A stretch of 64,000 nucleotides of DNA from Pseudomonas fluorescens (GCF_001902145.1 NZ_MRST01000026.1:564095-628094); one strand, 5' to 3'. Shown: positions 44,185-53,356, numbered from the stretch's first letter. Program-made: numbers and translations. Notes: generated from the letters alone by a model not told the origin.

Positions 44185-45624
44185 ATGGATTTCTTTGGCC
44201 CGCACCTGCTCGCCTACGTCATTGCCACGCTGCACTTTCTCGGAACGCTCGCCGCGATCCACGCGGTACTGACCGTGCGCACCGCACAAGGCTCAATCGC
44301 CTGGGCATTGTCACTGATGTTCATGCCCTACCTGACGCTGATTCCCTACCTGATTTTCGGCCGCAGCACTTTCGACGCGTACATCCAGGCCCGTCGCCAA
44401 GCCAACCAGGAAATGCACACGGCCATCACCGAACTGAACTGGCGCCCGTGGGTGGAGGAAGCGCTTGCGGCGCGCAACTCCAGCGCCTATGCCTCCTTGC
44501 GCGCCATGCCCAAGCTGGGCCGCATGCCCTGCCTGGCCAACAATGAAGTGCGCCTGTTGATCAATGGCGATGCCACCTTCGGCGCGATCTTCGAGGCTAT
44601 TCGTAACGCAAAGACCGCCGTGCTGTTCCAGTTTTTCATCATTCACGACGATGAACTGGGTCGCCAATTGCAGGTCCTGTTGAAGGAAAAAGCCGCTCAG
44701 GGCGTGGCCATTTACGTGCTGTACGACCGCATCGGCAGTCACGCCCTGCCCCATCGTTATGTGCAAGCGCTGCGTGACGCTGGTGTGCAGGTCAAGGCAT
44801 TCGCCACCCGCAGCGGTTGGCTCAATCGGTTCCAGGTCAACTTCCGTAACCATCGCAAGATCGTAGTGGTGGACGGCATTACCGGGTTTGTCGGCGGGCA
44901 CAACGTAGGCGATGAATACCTGGGTAAAAAACCGCCGCTGGCGCCATGGCGCGATACCCATGTGCAGGTCACCGGCCCGGTGGTGGCGTGCTTGCAAGAG
45001 TCGTTTGCCGAGGACTGGTTCTGGGCCGCACGGGAACTGCCGCCGCTGATCCTGCCGGACGCCTACCCGGAAGACGGTGTGCTCTGCCAGTTGCTCGCCA
45101 GCGGCCCGGCAGACCCTTATGAAACCTGCTCACTGTTTTTCGTCGAGGCCATCCATGCCGCGACCGAGCGGGTGTGGATCACCAGCCCGTACTTCATCCC
45201 CGACGAGGCGGTGTTTGCTGCCCTGCGCCTGGCGGTATTGCGCGGAGTCGATGTGCGCCTGCTGCTGCCATCACGGCCCGACCACCGCATCGTGTATGCC
45301 GCATCCAGCCTGTACGCCAACGAAGCGGTGCGAGCGGGTGTGCGCGTGTTTCGCTACACGCCGGGCTTTCTGCATCAGAAGGTGGTGTTGGTGGACAGCG
45401 AAATCAGCGCCATTGGCAGCGCCAACATGGACAACCGTTCGTTCCGGCTGAATTTTGAAGTGATGCTGCTGACGGTGGATGAAGCCTTCGCCAGCCAGGT
45501 TGAACAGATGCTGCTGGACGACTTTGCCCTGGCCCATGAAGTCAGCCAGGAAGAAAGCCGCGAGACTCGCCGGCTGCAACAACTGGGGATGCGGGTGGCA
45601 CGTCTTATTTCACCGATTTTGTAA
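44185..45624 (+). CDS. clsA: Cardiolipin synthase A
   Basis: 479 residues from ATG 44185, the usual length of ClsA. Two N-terminal membrane helices (HLLAYVIATLHFLGTLAAIHAVL and IAWALSLMFMPYLTLIPYLIFG) precede two phospholipase D HKD motifs: NHRKIVVVDGITGFVGGHN near residue 222 and HQKVVLVDSEISAIGSANMD near 396. It joins two phosphatidylglycerol molecules into cardiolipin at the inner membrane. A longer frame to 44110 is possible but has no ribosome site. Confidence 0.95.
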   Translation: MDFFGPHLLAYVIATLHFLGTLAAIHAVLTVRTAQGSIAWALSLMFMPYLTLIPYLIFGRSTFDAYIQARRQANQEMHTAITELNWRPWVEEALAARNSSAYASLRAMPKLGRMPCLANNEVRLLINGDATFGAIFEAIRNAKTAVLFQFFIIHDDELGRQLQVLLKEKAAQGVAIYVLYDRIGSHALPHRYVQALRDAGVQVKAFATRSGWLNRFQVNFRNHRKIVVVDGITGFVGGHNVGDEYLGKKPPLAPWRDTHVQVTGPVVACLQESFAEDWFWAARELPPLILPDAYPEDGVLCQLLASGPADPYETCSLFFVEAIHAATERVWITSPYFIPDEAVFAALRLAVLRGVDVRLLLPSRPDHRIVYAASSLYANEAVRAGVRVFRYTPGFLHQKVVLVDSEISAIGSANMDNRSFRLNFEVMLLTVDEAFASQVEQMLLDDFALAHEVSQEESRETRRLQQLGMRVARLISPIL

Positions 45625-45713
45625 CCTGAGTCATCAGTCAAGAACCGGCGCATTCATTAAAGAGGTGATTGGACTAAGCTTTTTAGCTCACCTTCGATTC
45701 AAGAGGCCCAATC

Positions 45714-46133
45714 ATGAGCAAAGTCCCCACTCTAAAAGTGGAAATCGGCCAACCCACCGATATCCTCCACCTTCACTACAAAGTGCTTTATCCAGACAAA
45801 CCTTTCGAAACGGCGGCGGTTTATCTTTATAGCAACGGTATTTATCTGATCCTCTCGCCCGGTGAACATCATTGGGGCGTGTATGTCACCGTTGGCGACT
45901 CGAACGAACCGACCTGGGCGATGAGCTTTATTTCACTGCCTTCCGATGATTGGGGTAAAAACCTGGCTCGACACGATCTGACGTTCAATAGAGTCAGCAA
46001 TGTATTTACCCAACAGCTCTACATACAAGACGATCAGAGCGCCGCTAAGCAACATGGCACGTTCGAGCGCTTCCCCAACAACGTGGCCGATCCGACCACG
46101 TTGAATTGGGAAAACATCCCTCAACCGAAGTAG
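45714..46133 (+). CDS. Unknown small protein, no family recognised
   Basis: 139 residues with AAGAGG 8 bases before ATG 45714. It has no signal peptide or membrane helix; it looks beta-rich (VYLYSNGIYLILSPGEHHWGVYVTVGD) with a polar tail. The gene is visibly richer in A and T than its neighbours, a hint of later arrival. It converges on cfa, overlapping it by 13 bases. I cannot assign a function. Confidence 0.7.
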   Translation: MSKVPTLKVEIGQPTDILHLHYKVLYPDKPFETAAVYLYSNGIYLILSPGEHHWGVYVTVGDSNEPTWAMSFISLPSDDWGKNLARHDLTFNRVSNVFTQQLYIQDDQSAAKQHGTFERFPNNVADPTTLNWENIPQPK

Positions 46134-47308
46134 ATATCGCTACGCGTCCACGGCAGTTCATGGCTGCCATCTGCATGGGGCTTGATTGCAAGAATTTGAT
46201 GCAGATTTATCCAGCCCCGGGCAAACGCATAGGCGCAACCCGCCAAGTACAACCGCCAGATACGCAAGGCCTGCTCCGGCACCATCCTGGCCGCCGCTTC
46301 AAGGTTGTCCTCCAGGCGCTCGCTCCAATGGTCCAATGTGCGGGCGTAATGCATACGCAGACTTTCGACATCGACCACTTCCAGCCCTGCTTCACTGACC
46401 TCGGCGGTCATCATCGCCAGGTGCGGCAGTTCACCATTAGGGAACACGTAGCGCTCGATAAACTCACCGGCGCCACGGCCTACGGGGCGGCCATCGGTGT
46501 GCTTGGCGGTAATGCCATGGTTCATCACCAGGCCACCTTCACGCACTGCGCCGAACAGGGTCCGGCAGTACTGCGCCAGGTTGGCGTGGCCGACGTGTTC
46601 GAACATGCCCACGCTTACCACTTTGTCGAAACGGCCGTCCTGAGGCAGGTCGCGGTAGTCGAGTAATTGCAGGTCGACCTGGTCTTCCAGGCCTTCGGCT
46701 TTCACCCGCTCCTTGGCCAGCGCCAGTTGTTCCTTGCTCAAGGTGATACCAAACACCTTGACCCCGAACTCACGTGCGGCATAGCGCGCCAGTCCGCCCC
46801 AACCGCAGCCCACATCCAGCAGATACTCACCCGGCTGCAGCCGCAACTTGCGGCACAGGTGGCGGAATTTGTCTTGTTGGGCCTGGTCGATCGACTCGCT
46901 GCCGGTTTCGAAATAACCGCAGGAGTAGGCCATGTCCTGGTCCAGCCATAGCTGGTAGAACTCGTTGGACAGGTCGTAATGGTAGGAAATGGCCGCCGCG
47001 TCGGTGGCCTTATCGTGAATCGAGCGCACCGGACGACTCTCCTCATCGTCATCGACCAAGGCGTGACTCAACTCGTCACATACCCTGATCACTTCGGTGA
47101 TGGAGCCTTCCAGCTCCAGCTTGCCCTCGACGAAGGCTTCGCCCAGTGAGTCGAGCGTTGGATGGGTCAGCCTGGATACAACCGTGGGGTCCTTGACCAC
47201 GATGGTGACGCTGGGCTCAGGGCCCAAGTTGAATTCATGGCCGTCCCAGAGTCGAAGACGCAGCGGTAGCTGAAGATTCTGTAAGGCCGGTGGAAGTTGC
47301 GCGAGCAT
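46121..47308 (-). CDS. Cyclopropane-fatty-acyl-phospholipid synthase family
   Basis: 395 residues, with a very strong ribosome site (AAGGGGGG) before ATG 47308. SAM-binding motif LLDVGCGWGGLARYAAREFG, plus AISYHYDLSNEFYQLWLDQDMAYSCGYF and MNHGITAKHTDG, are typical of Cfa enzymes, which add a methylene bridge from SAM to membrane unsaturated fatty acids, usually in stationary phase. The C-terminal end is WRLYLAGCAYAFARGWINLHQILAIKP. Pseudomonas carries more than one Cfa-like gene, so which paralogue this is stays open. Confidence 0.92.
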   Translation of the reverse strand: MLAQLPPALQNLQLPLRLRLWDGHEFNLGPEPSVTIVVKDPTVVSRLTHPTLDSLGEAFVEGKLELEGSITEVIRVCDELSHALVDDDEESRPVRSIHDKATDAAAISYHYDLSNEFYQLWLDQDMAYSCGYFETGSESIDQAQQDKFRHLCRKLRLQPGEYLLDVGCGWGGLARYAAREFGVKVFGITLSKEQLALAKERVKAEGLEDQVDLQLLDYRDLPQDGRFDKVVSVGMFEHVGHANLAQYCRTLFGAVREGGLVMNHGITAKHTDGRPVGRGAGEFIERYVFPNGELPHLAMMTAEVSEAGLEVVDVESLRMHYARTLDHWSERLEDNLEAAARMVPEQALRIWRLYLAGCAYAFARGWINLHQILAIKPHADGSHELPWTRSDIYFG

Positions 47309-47395
47309 GAGTAGTCCCCCCTTGTTTCAGACGTCTGCTGTGAGGGTAGACCATGCCAAACAAAGTAGGAAGCTATCGAATGAATAGCCCCCCTT

Positions 47396-48184
47396 CTATG
47401 GTGCTCGGCGCTCGAGCAAACCTTCCTGGACCCACTGTTTCAGCCAAGTGGCCGCTTGCAGCGACGCCCCCTCTGCATAAGTGACCGCGAGCTCAGTACA
47501 CAGTTCTGAAAAATTCCAACCCATGGTTACCATGCCCGACAGTGCACAGGCTTCAGCGGCTTCCAGGCTGCGGTAGTGGCAGCGGTTCTGGTTGCGCCAC
47601 ACCAGGCATATTTGCGCCGGTTCCAGCGCCTGGCTGCCGGGGAAATCCGACTCATCCTTACTGGCTCGCCAGATCGCCACTGTGTTGAAACGGCAAAGCA
47701 GCTGCTGCACCGAAGGCGCCAGCGCAACCTGCAAAGCGGGCCAGTCTTCAGGCGCCAGGTGCGCCATGTCATTCAAGGTCAGCGGCTCCCCTTCGGCGGC
47801 GTCAAATGCCAAGGTGAACGCCCACTCCAGGCGTGCCAACTCAGCCAAAGGCGCACTTTGCGCAGCCATCAGATGCTCGACGATAAACATCGCAAAGCGC
47901 TCGCCCAACCAGCGCACACTGTAATGAGCCGACGGATAACGGCGGATATAGGCCTCGGTCAGTGAGCAAAACTCCTCATCTCCCAGCCAATACCAGATGG
48001 CACCGAAGTCATGGCGCAGCACCTCTTGCAGTCGCGACAGGTAGGCGTTGTGGTAAATCGCCAGGCCGGTGTCCACATCCAACGTCGGCCCTCCCAGCAA
48101 GGTGGCGGCAAAGCCGCTGTTGGCCGCGGGCGCTTCGGATAATAGATGCTGTTCAAACGCCAACTGCCAGTCGATCAGGCGCAT
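47396..48184 (-). CDS. DUF2063 bufferin-maturation partner (BufC/HvfC-like)
   Basis: 262 residues overlapping the preceding DUF692 gene by 10 bases. The N-terminal half is the DUF2063 putative DNA-binding-annotated domain (LIDWQLAFEQHLLS... TGLAIYHNAYLSRLQEVLRHDFGAIWYWLGDEEF), now understood as the partner protein of MNIO maturases that recruits the RiPP precursor. The C-terminal half is a second variable domain. It works with the DUF692 enzyme on the small cysteine-rich peptide encoded first in the operon. Confidence 0.9.
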   Translation of the reverse strand: MRLIDWQLAFEQHLLSEAPAANSGFAATLLGGPTLDVDTGLAIYHNAYLSRLQEVLRHDFGAIWYWLGDEEFCSLTEAYIRRYPSAHYSVRWLGERFAMFIVEHLMAAQSAPLAELARLEWAFTLAFDAAEGEPLTLNDMAHLAPEDWPALQVALAPSVQQLLCRFNTVAIWRASKDESDFPGSQALEPAQICLVWRNQNRCHYRSLEAAEACALSGMVTMGWNFSELCTELAVTYAEGASLQAATWLKQWVQEGLLERRAP

Positions 48185-49020
48185 AACGCTCTCCGGGCCA
48201 AGGCGCTGGCACCCAACTCACGGGCTTTGTTCAACTCGGTGAGCAACTCTTCGAAGGGCGGAAAATGGTCATCGCGTTCCAGCAAGGTCGACACCGGGCC
48301 CAAATGCTCCAAAGTTTGCTGATACAGCGCCCACACCGGGTCGCACACTGGATGGTCATGGGTATCGACCACGTAGTCGCCATAGTCCATATGCCCCGCC
48401 AAATGCAGCTGGCGAATGCTTTCGGGTGGCAGGTTGCGAATGAAGGTCCAGGCATCAAAGCCATGGTTGCGTGCGCTGACGTAGACATTGTTGACGTCCA
48501 GCAACAACTGGCAGCCGCTCAGGTGGGCCAAGGCGTTGAGGAACTCCCATTCGGTGAATTCATCCGCCTTGGAACGCACATAGCTGGAGACGTTTTCCAG
48601 CACCAGCGGCCGTTGCAACACGTCCTGCACCTGACGCACGCGGCCGGCCACGTGGTAGAGGCTTTCTTCGGTGTAAGGCAGGGGCAGCAAATCATGTAGC
48701 TGATGTGCGCTACCGCGGCTCCAGCACAGGTGATCGGAAATCCACGCCGGCGCAATGCGTTCCGCGAGCTGTTTGATGTGGTTCAGATAATCCATATCGA
48801 GGACATGTGGCCCGCCGATGGACAACGACACACCGTGCATCACCAAGGGGTAACGCTCGGCTATCGCATCCAGGTAGTACAAGGCCTTGCCGCCCTGCAC
48901 CAAGTAATTCTCGGAGATCACTTCGAACCAATCCACGGGCGGCGACTGTTCAAGGATCTGGTGGTAGTACTCACTGCGCAAACCCAGGCCGTAGCCCAGA
49001 CTTGGAAGGGACGCGGACAT
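48175..49020 (-). CDS. DUF692 MNIO-type RiPP maturase (BufB/HvfB-like)
   Basis: 281 residues, a complete DUF692 TIM-barrel: GLGLRSEYYHQIL, FEVISENYLVQGG, LVMHGVSLSIGG, LENVSSYVRS, LLLDVNNVYVSARNHG, IRQLHLAGH and VDTHDHPVCD. The His, Glu, Asp and Asn of these motifs bind the iron ions of multinuclear non-heme iron oxidases. Known members turn cysteines of a peptide substrate into oxazolone/thioamide or thiooxazole groups that bind copper. The substrate is most likely the adjacent Cys-rich peptide. Confidence 0.92.
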   Translation of the reverse strand: MSASLPSLGYGLGLRSEYYHQILEQSPPVDWFEVISENYLVQGGKALYYLDAIAERYPLVMHGVSLSIGGPHVLDMDYLNHIKQLAERIAPAWISDHLCWSRGSAHQLHDLLPLPYTEESLYHVAGRVRQVQDVLQRPLVLENVSSYVRSKADEFTEWEFLNALAHLSGCQLLLDVNNVYVSARNHGFDAWTFIRNLPPESIRQLHLAGHMDYGDYVVDTHDHPVCDPVWALYQQTLEHLGPVSTLLERDDHFPPFEELLTELNKARELGASALARRALCA

Positions 49021-49087
49021 GACTCACTCCTGGGCAAAGTGTCCGCAGCGGTGGCAGGCAGCCGCCGCGGTTGCACTCGTTTGCCGG

Positions 49088-49339
49088 TTACTCGCCGACG
49101 TTACCGCCAGCGGCGTCGCAGGCAGATTTGGTCATGGCCTTGAAGCCCATCCCTTTGCACTCGCCCTGGCCCTTGCACGCGTGGTCCTTGGTTTTGCAGT
49201 CGTTCATACCTTTGCAGGAGGTCACACCGTAGCAGTGAACGGTGGCGTCTGCCGCTTGTACCTGGGTGGCCACACCCGCGAACAGAGAAGCAGCGGCCAT
49301 TGCGAGGGCGGCACCAGCAGCAGCGGATTTAATGCTCAT
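49088..49339 (-). CDS. Bufferin-type Cys-rich RiPP precursor (BufA2-like)
   Basis: 83 residues from ATG 49339 (GAGG 9 bases upstream; longer starts are less likely). A signal peptide (MSIKSAAAGAALAMAAASLFAGVATQVQA) leads to a mature part of about 54 residues with six cysteines, four of them within SCKGMNDCKTKDHACKGQGEC-type CKG motifs. This is the pattern of periplasmic bufferins (BufA2 type), metallophore peptides that buffer copper after modification by the DUF692/DUF2063 pair encoded immediately downstream. Confidence 0.88.
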   Translation of the reverse strand: MSIKSAAAGAALAMAAASLFAGVATQVQAADATVHCYGVTSCKGMNDCKTKDHACKGQGECKGMGFKAMTKSACDAAGGNVGE

Positions 49340-49372
49340 TGTTGTATTCCTCATGATCAGTAGTGGAGCCGA

Positions 49373-49389
49373 TCTGAACGGATTGTTCA
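49373..49389. promoter_or_regulatory. Inverted repeat upstream of the bufferin operon
   Basis: CTGAAC-GGATT-GTTCAG, a perfect 6-bp inverted repeat with a 5-base spacer, lies 34 bases upstream of the precursor start. It may be an operator giving the cassette its own control; the regulator is unknown. Confidence 0.35.
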
Positions 49390-49455
49390 GTCTCGACACA
49401 GCACTAGAGTGAGGCCCCCTATCGGCGTTACAGCCGTGAGCAAATATTTCTGAAA

Positions 49456-51342
49456 TTATTCGTCGAGCTTCAACAGCGGCTCCTGGAAGCGCAGTAAACG
49501 CCCGGCGTTCCCCAATACCAGCAAGGTGCTGAGGTTATGCAGCACCGCCGCGATCATCGCGCCCGCCGCCCCCAGCCAGCCAAATGCGGCGAACACCACA
49601 ATGGCCAGTGTCCAGCCCAAACCAATGATCACATTGACCTGCAACGTCTGCCGACACTGGCGACTCAAGCGCACACAGGTGCCCAGGCGGCGCAAGTCGC
49701 TGCCGATCAACACCACGTCCGCCGAGGCCAGGGCGATGTCCGCACCGCCCGCGCCCATGGCCACGCCGACCACGCCGGCCTTGAGCGCCAGGGAGTCGTT
49801 GATGCCATCGCCCACCACCATTGGCCTGAAGCCACTGCTGATTTCGCCCAGCACGCGGTTGAGCTTGTCTTCCGGCAGCGCTTGGGCTTCGACATCACTG
49901 ATGCCCACGTCCAGCGCCAGGCTGTCGGCCACGCTTTGGCGGTCGCCGGTCAGCAGCAGTTGGCGGCCCAGGCCCAAGTCACGCAGCTCTTGCAGGGCCT
50001 GGCGCGCTTCGGGTTTGACGCTGTCGGCCAACAGCAGCCAGGCGAGGAACTCGCCGTTCAACGCCAGCCCGGCAATCGGGCCATCATGGGTGGGCACGGC
50101 GGTGGTGACGATGCCCAACTGTTCAAACAACTCCGGCCGTCCCAGCGCCGCTTCGCCCTGCTCGGTCTGGGCGACCACGCCCAGGCCCTGACGCTCGCGG
50201 ATGTCGCTAAGCACCAGCATCTGCTCCTGGGTCGCCAACCCCGCCAACGCTCGGCTGACCGGGTGACTGCTTGCCGAACCGAGGCTGGCCGCCAGGTTCA
50301 GCAGCGCTTGGCGATCCGGCGCGGCGGTCTCGATGGACTGCAAACGCAGGGTGCCAAAGGTCAGGGTGCCGGTCTTGTCGACCACCAGCGATGTCAGGTC
50401 GGCCAGTTCTTCCAGGAACGCCGAGCTGCGAATCAGAATGCCATGGCGCGCCGCCACGGCGATCCCCGCAATCGCGGTGGCCGGCGCCGACAGCACCAAA
50501 GCGCACGGACACGCCGCCACCAACACCGCCAGCATCGCCTGCGCATCGTTGGTGACAAACCAGGTGACCGCCGCCAGCAACAGCACCAACACCATATAGC
50601 TGCCGGCGTAGCGCTCCAGCAGCCGGGTGATCGGCGGCTTGGAACGCTCGGCGTTCTGCATCAGCGCAATGACTTTGCCCAACGTCGATTCGTTACCGGT
50701 ACGCGTGACCTCAAGGCGCAGCAAGCCATCGAGGTTGATCGCCCCACCAAACACCTGCACACCCACGCTGGCTTCCAACGGCACCGACTCGCCGGTGATC
50801 GGCGCCGTGTCCAGGCTCGCCTGGCCGGACAACACCACGCCATCGGCCGGCACGCGGTCACCGGCACGCACTTCGACGATATCGCCGGTGTTCAAGGTGC
50901 CGTTATCCACTTCGGTGATGCTGCCGTCCGCCTGCACCAGGCGGGCGTGGCTGCGGGTGAGTTTGCCCAGGGCATGGATCGCTTCCTGGGAGCCAATCAC
51001 GCTGCGCTCTTCCAGCACATGGCCAAAGATCATGATGATCGGCAACAACGCGGCGGTGAGCAGATCGCCCGTGGCCCAGGCGCCGAGCATGGCCAGGGCG
51101 ATCAATTGGTCGGTGATGCCGTGCAGGCTCGGAAAGCGCAGGCTGTACCAGGCTGAACGCATCACCGGCACCGCCACCAACAGCGAAGCCACGCCCAGCA
51201 GCAGCTGGCTGACGCCGCTCTGGTCGGGCGCGAGCCAGCGCCACACCAGGCCCAGCACGAGCAAGCCCAGGGCGAGCATGGCCAAGGTCAATTGCCGGGC
51301 AGCGCTGCGCTGTTCGGCAGAGGTCAGCATGGGTGCGCTCAT
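49456..51342 (-). CDS. P1B-type metal-translocating ATPase (HmtA-like)
   Basis: 628 residues, starting in an ATGA overlap with the preceding SPFH gene. Core motifs: membrane metal site ACPCALVLSAPATA, phosphorylation DKTGTLTFG, HP locus SSHPVSRAL, GDGINDSLALKAG, and TGES. There is no N-terminal CxxC metal-binding domain. Helix 2 has GHVLEERS and the last membrane region has HNLSTLLVLGNAGRLL, closer to the HEGST of P1B-4 pumps than to the AVxxD of Zn/Cd exporters. I recall that P. aeruginosa HmtA (PA2435), a Cu/Zn uptake P-type ATPase, is encoded with SPFH-type proteins in a zinc-responsive operon; this operon looks like its counterpart. Confidence 0.88.
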   Translation of the reverse strand: MSAPMLTSAEQRSAARQLTLAMLALGLLVLGLVWRWLAPDQSGVSQLLLGVASLLVAVPVMRSAWYSLRFPSLHGITDQLIALAMLGAWATGDLLTAALLPIIMIFGHVLEERSVIGSQEAIHALGKLTRSHARLVQADGSITEVDNGTLNTGDIVEVRAGDRVPADGVVLSGQASLDTAPITGESVPLEASVGVQVFGGAINLDGLLRLEVTRTGNESTLGKVIALMQNAERSKPPITRLLERYAGSYMVLVLLLAAVTWFVTNDAQAMLAVLVAACPCALVLSAPATAIAGIAVAARHGILIRSSAFLEELADLTSLVVDKTGTLTFGTLRLQSIETAAPDRQALLNLAASLGSASSHPVSRALAGLATQEQMLVLSDIRERQGLGVVAQTEQGEAALGRPELFEQLGIVTTAVPTHDGPIAGLALNGEFLAWLLLADSVKPEARQALQELRDLGLGRQLLLTGDRQSVADSLALDVGISDVEAQALPEDKLNRVLGEISSGFRPMVVGDGINDSLALKAGVVGVAMGAGGADIALASADVVLIGSDLRRLGTCVRLSRQCRQTLQVNVIIGLGWTLAIVVFAAFGWLGAAGAMIAAVLHNLSTLLVLGNAGRLLRFQEPLLKLDE

Positions 51343-52373
51343 TGTTCGGCTCCCTGGATGATCAAGCGGGAGTCGTCTTTGGGATCGACAGTGGTCACCG
51401 AACCGGCCTGGCCGAGAATCTTCGGCATGCGTTCACGGTACAGGCGCAACAGCAAACCGGGATCTTTGACCTGGGCCAGGCTGGCAACGGTAGCGGTCTG
51501 CGCCTGGGCATTAGCCAAGCGCTCGCTGGCCTGGGCATGGGCGACTTGTACCTGGCGGTCAGCCTCCTGGTTGGCGGTCTGGGTGAGTTTTTCCGCTTCG
51601 GTGCGGGCGTTGGCCACGGCTTTATCAGCCTGCTGGCTGGCGGTCAGTACCGCGTTGAACGCATTCACCGCAGGCCCTGGCAGGCTCGACTGCACATCGA
51701 CGCGGGTGGCTTCGATACCCAGCCCCAAGCCGCTGGCCGCCAACTCCGCCAGGCGTTTATTAATGCCTTGCACCAGGTCGCCGCGCAGCCGCTCACGGCG
51801 TTCGGCGGCGCCATTGTCGCTGCCGATCAGTTCCGGGCGGGCTACCAGGATGGTGTCCAGATCCCGCGCAGCGGTGAGGGCCACGGCGCTGCGCGTTACC
51901 AGCCGATCCAGGGCCGGCAGCACGTGGTCGCCCTGCAACACAAAGGCGTAGGGTTCGGTCACCTTGTAGAACACCCGCACGTCCAACTGCACCACCCCGG
52001 CATCGCCGGTCAGCAGGTAGCCGGAACCGGCCAGGGCATCGCTCAAGGGCGTGGCGAAACTGGCCACGCGATCGGCCTGCAGCGCCGCATCGGAACGCAG
52101 CAGGTTTTCCACCCGCCGTTCGATCACCCGGTCGGCCGCTGGCAGCAGGACGACTTGTTCGAAAGGCTGCGGCCAAGCCAGCAACAATCCGGCGTTCTGA
52201 ATGCGATCGAGGGCGCCAAAATGCAGGACCACGGCGCGATTCTGCGGGTCGATCTGGCGCACATTGGAAAAGGCCCAGGCCAAAGCCGCCAATACGGTGA
52301 CCGCGTACAGTGCCAGGAACGTCAGGCGCCCGGCCTGGATCCACGGGCTGTCCGGGCTGTCAGGCTCGCTCAT
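51339..52373 (-). CDS. SPFH-domain protein (HflC/HflK-like), third of three
   Basis: 344 residues with one N-terminal membrane anchor (LTFLALYAVTVLAALAWAF), an SPFH/prohibitin domain (VRQIDPQNRAVVLHFGALDRIQNAGLLLAWPQPFEQVVLLPA...) and a helical Ala/Gln-rich region (ASQQADKAVANARTEAEKLTQTANQEADRQVQVAHAQASERL). It is coupled by 4-base overlaps both to the previous SPFH gene and to the P-type ATPase. SPFH proteins form ring or cage assemblies around membrane partners. This is not the hflK-hflC pair next to hflX, so a role with the ATPase is likely. Confidence 0.85.
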   Translation of the reverse strand: MSEPDSPDSPWIQAGRLTFLALYAVTVLAALAWAFSNVRQIDPQNRAVVLHFGALDRIQNAGLLLAWPQPFEQVVLLPAADRVIERRVENLLRSDAALQADRVASFATPLSDALAGSGYLLTGDAGVVQLDVRVFYKVTEPYAFVLQGDHVLPALDRLVTRSAVALTAARDLDTILVARPELIGSDNGAAERRERLRGDLVQGINKRLAELAASGLGLGIEATRVDVQSSLPGPAVNAFNAVLTASQQADKAVANARTEAEKLTQTANQEADRQVQVAHAQASERLANAQAQTATVASLAQVKDPGLLLRLYRERMPKILGQAGSVTTVDPKDDSRLIIQGAEQ

Positions 52374-53356
52374 GGCTGCAGGTCCTTGGGCCCGTCCACC
52401 AGGGCGCGAAAAGGCGCGGCGTCGGTGCGCAGGATGATCTTGGTCCCCGGCGTGACCACCGTGCCCAAGGTATCCAGCGAACGCAGCAGGTTGTACAGCT
52501 GCGGATTGCCAGCGTAGGCGCGGCCATAAATCTGCGCGGCTTCAACCCGCGACTGCGCTTCGATGTCGGCGGCTTTCACGGTGGCATCGGCCTGCATAAT
52601 GCGCGCATCACGCTCGGCAGCGGAGCGGATCTGCGCCGCTTCGCGCTTGCCCACGGCGGTGCGTTCGGTGGCGATGGTTTCACGCTCGGCGCGCATGCGG
52701 TCAACCGTGGCGGTGAGAGTCACCGATGGCAACGTCAGGCGCTCGATGCCGACCTGCGCCACGCGCACGCCATAGGTGGTGAGCAATTGTTGATCAATCT
52801 GCTCGCGCAACTGCGCTTCAAAATCGGCGATGCGCACTTGGCTGGCGTCGGTATTGATCAAGCTGGACAGGTCAAAGCTGGCCGCCGTGGTTTCCAACGC
52901 CGAGCCGACGAAGGTACGAATCTGCCGCGCCGCCTCATCCGGCTGGTTCTGCACCGCACGCATAAAGCGCTGCACGTTGTCGGCATCGCCCTGCACCTGC
53001 CACGCCACATAGGCCTGCACGATAATCCGCAGGCCATCGCGGGTGCCCACATCCTGCAAGCCGCTGGACGTGGTGCGCAGGCGCAGGTCCACCGGGATCG
53101 CCGCTTCGAACGGTGCCGGCCAGCGCCAGCCCAGGCCGGGCTCCAGCAGCACGCGCGCGGGGTTGCCGAAGCGGGTAATCACCGTGGCCTCGCCGGAACG
53201 CACCTGCACCAGGCTCGCCGCCGCCACGGCAAACAGCACCAGCAACACCGCCCATGCCATCCGACGCCAGGGAAAAGGCCCGGCCGCTTGTTCATCACCA
53301 TGATGGTGGTGGCCGTGATGATGGTGATGACCGTGATCGTGAGAATGAGCGCTCAA
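52370..53356 (-). CDS. SPFH-domain protein with His-rich N-terminus
   Basis: 328 residues starting at TTG 53356, with a strong AAGGAG 8 bases upstream. The cytoplasmic N-terminus has 12 His in the first 20 residues (SAHSHDHGHHHHHGHHHHG), a metal-binding tract. One membrane anchor (MAWAVLLVLFAVAAASLVQV), an HflC-like SPFH domain (GEATVITRFGNPARVLLEPGLGWRWPAPFEAAIPVDLR) and a helical tail (ERETIATERTAVGKREAAQIRSAAERDARI) follow. The His tract beside a metal-pumping ATPase suggests that the SPFH assembly handles zinc or a similar metal. Confidence 0.88.
   Translation of the reverse strand: MSAHSHDHGHHHHHGHHHHGDEQAAGPFPWRRMAWAVLLVLFAVAAASLVQVRSGEATVITRFGNPARVLLEPGLGWRWPAPFEAAIPVDLRLRTTSSGLQDVGTRDGLRIIVQAYVAWQVQGDADNVQRFMRAVQNQPDEAARQIRTFVGSALETTAASFDLSSLINTDASQVRIADFEAQLREQIDQQLLTTYGVRVAQVGIERLTLPSVTLTATVDRMRAERETIATERTAVGKREAAQIRSAAERDARIMQADATVKAADIEAQSRVEAAQIYGRAYAGNPQLYNLLRSLDTLGTVVTPGTKIILRTDAAPFRALVDGPKDLQP

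Noticed and set aside
49537..51156. 539-residue plus-strand frame opposite the P-type ATPase
   Set aside because: Gln/His/Arg-rich shadow translation without a start signal.
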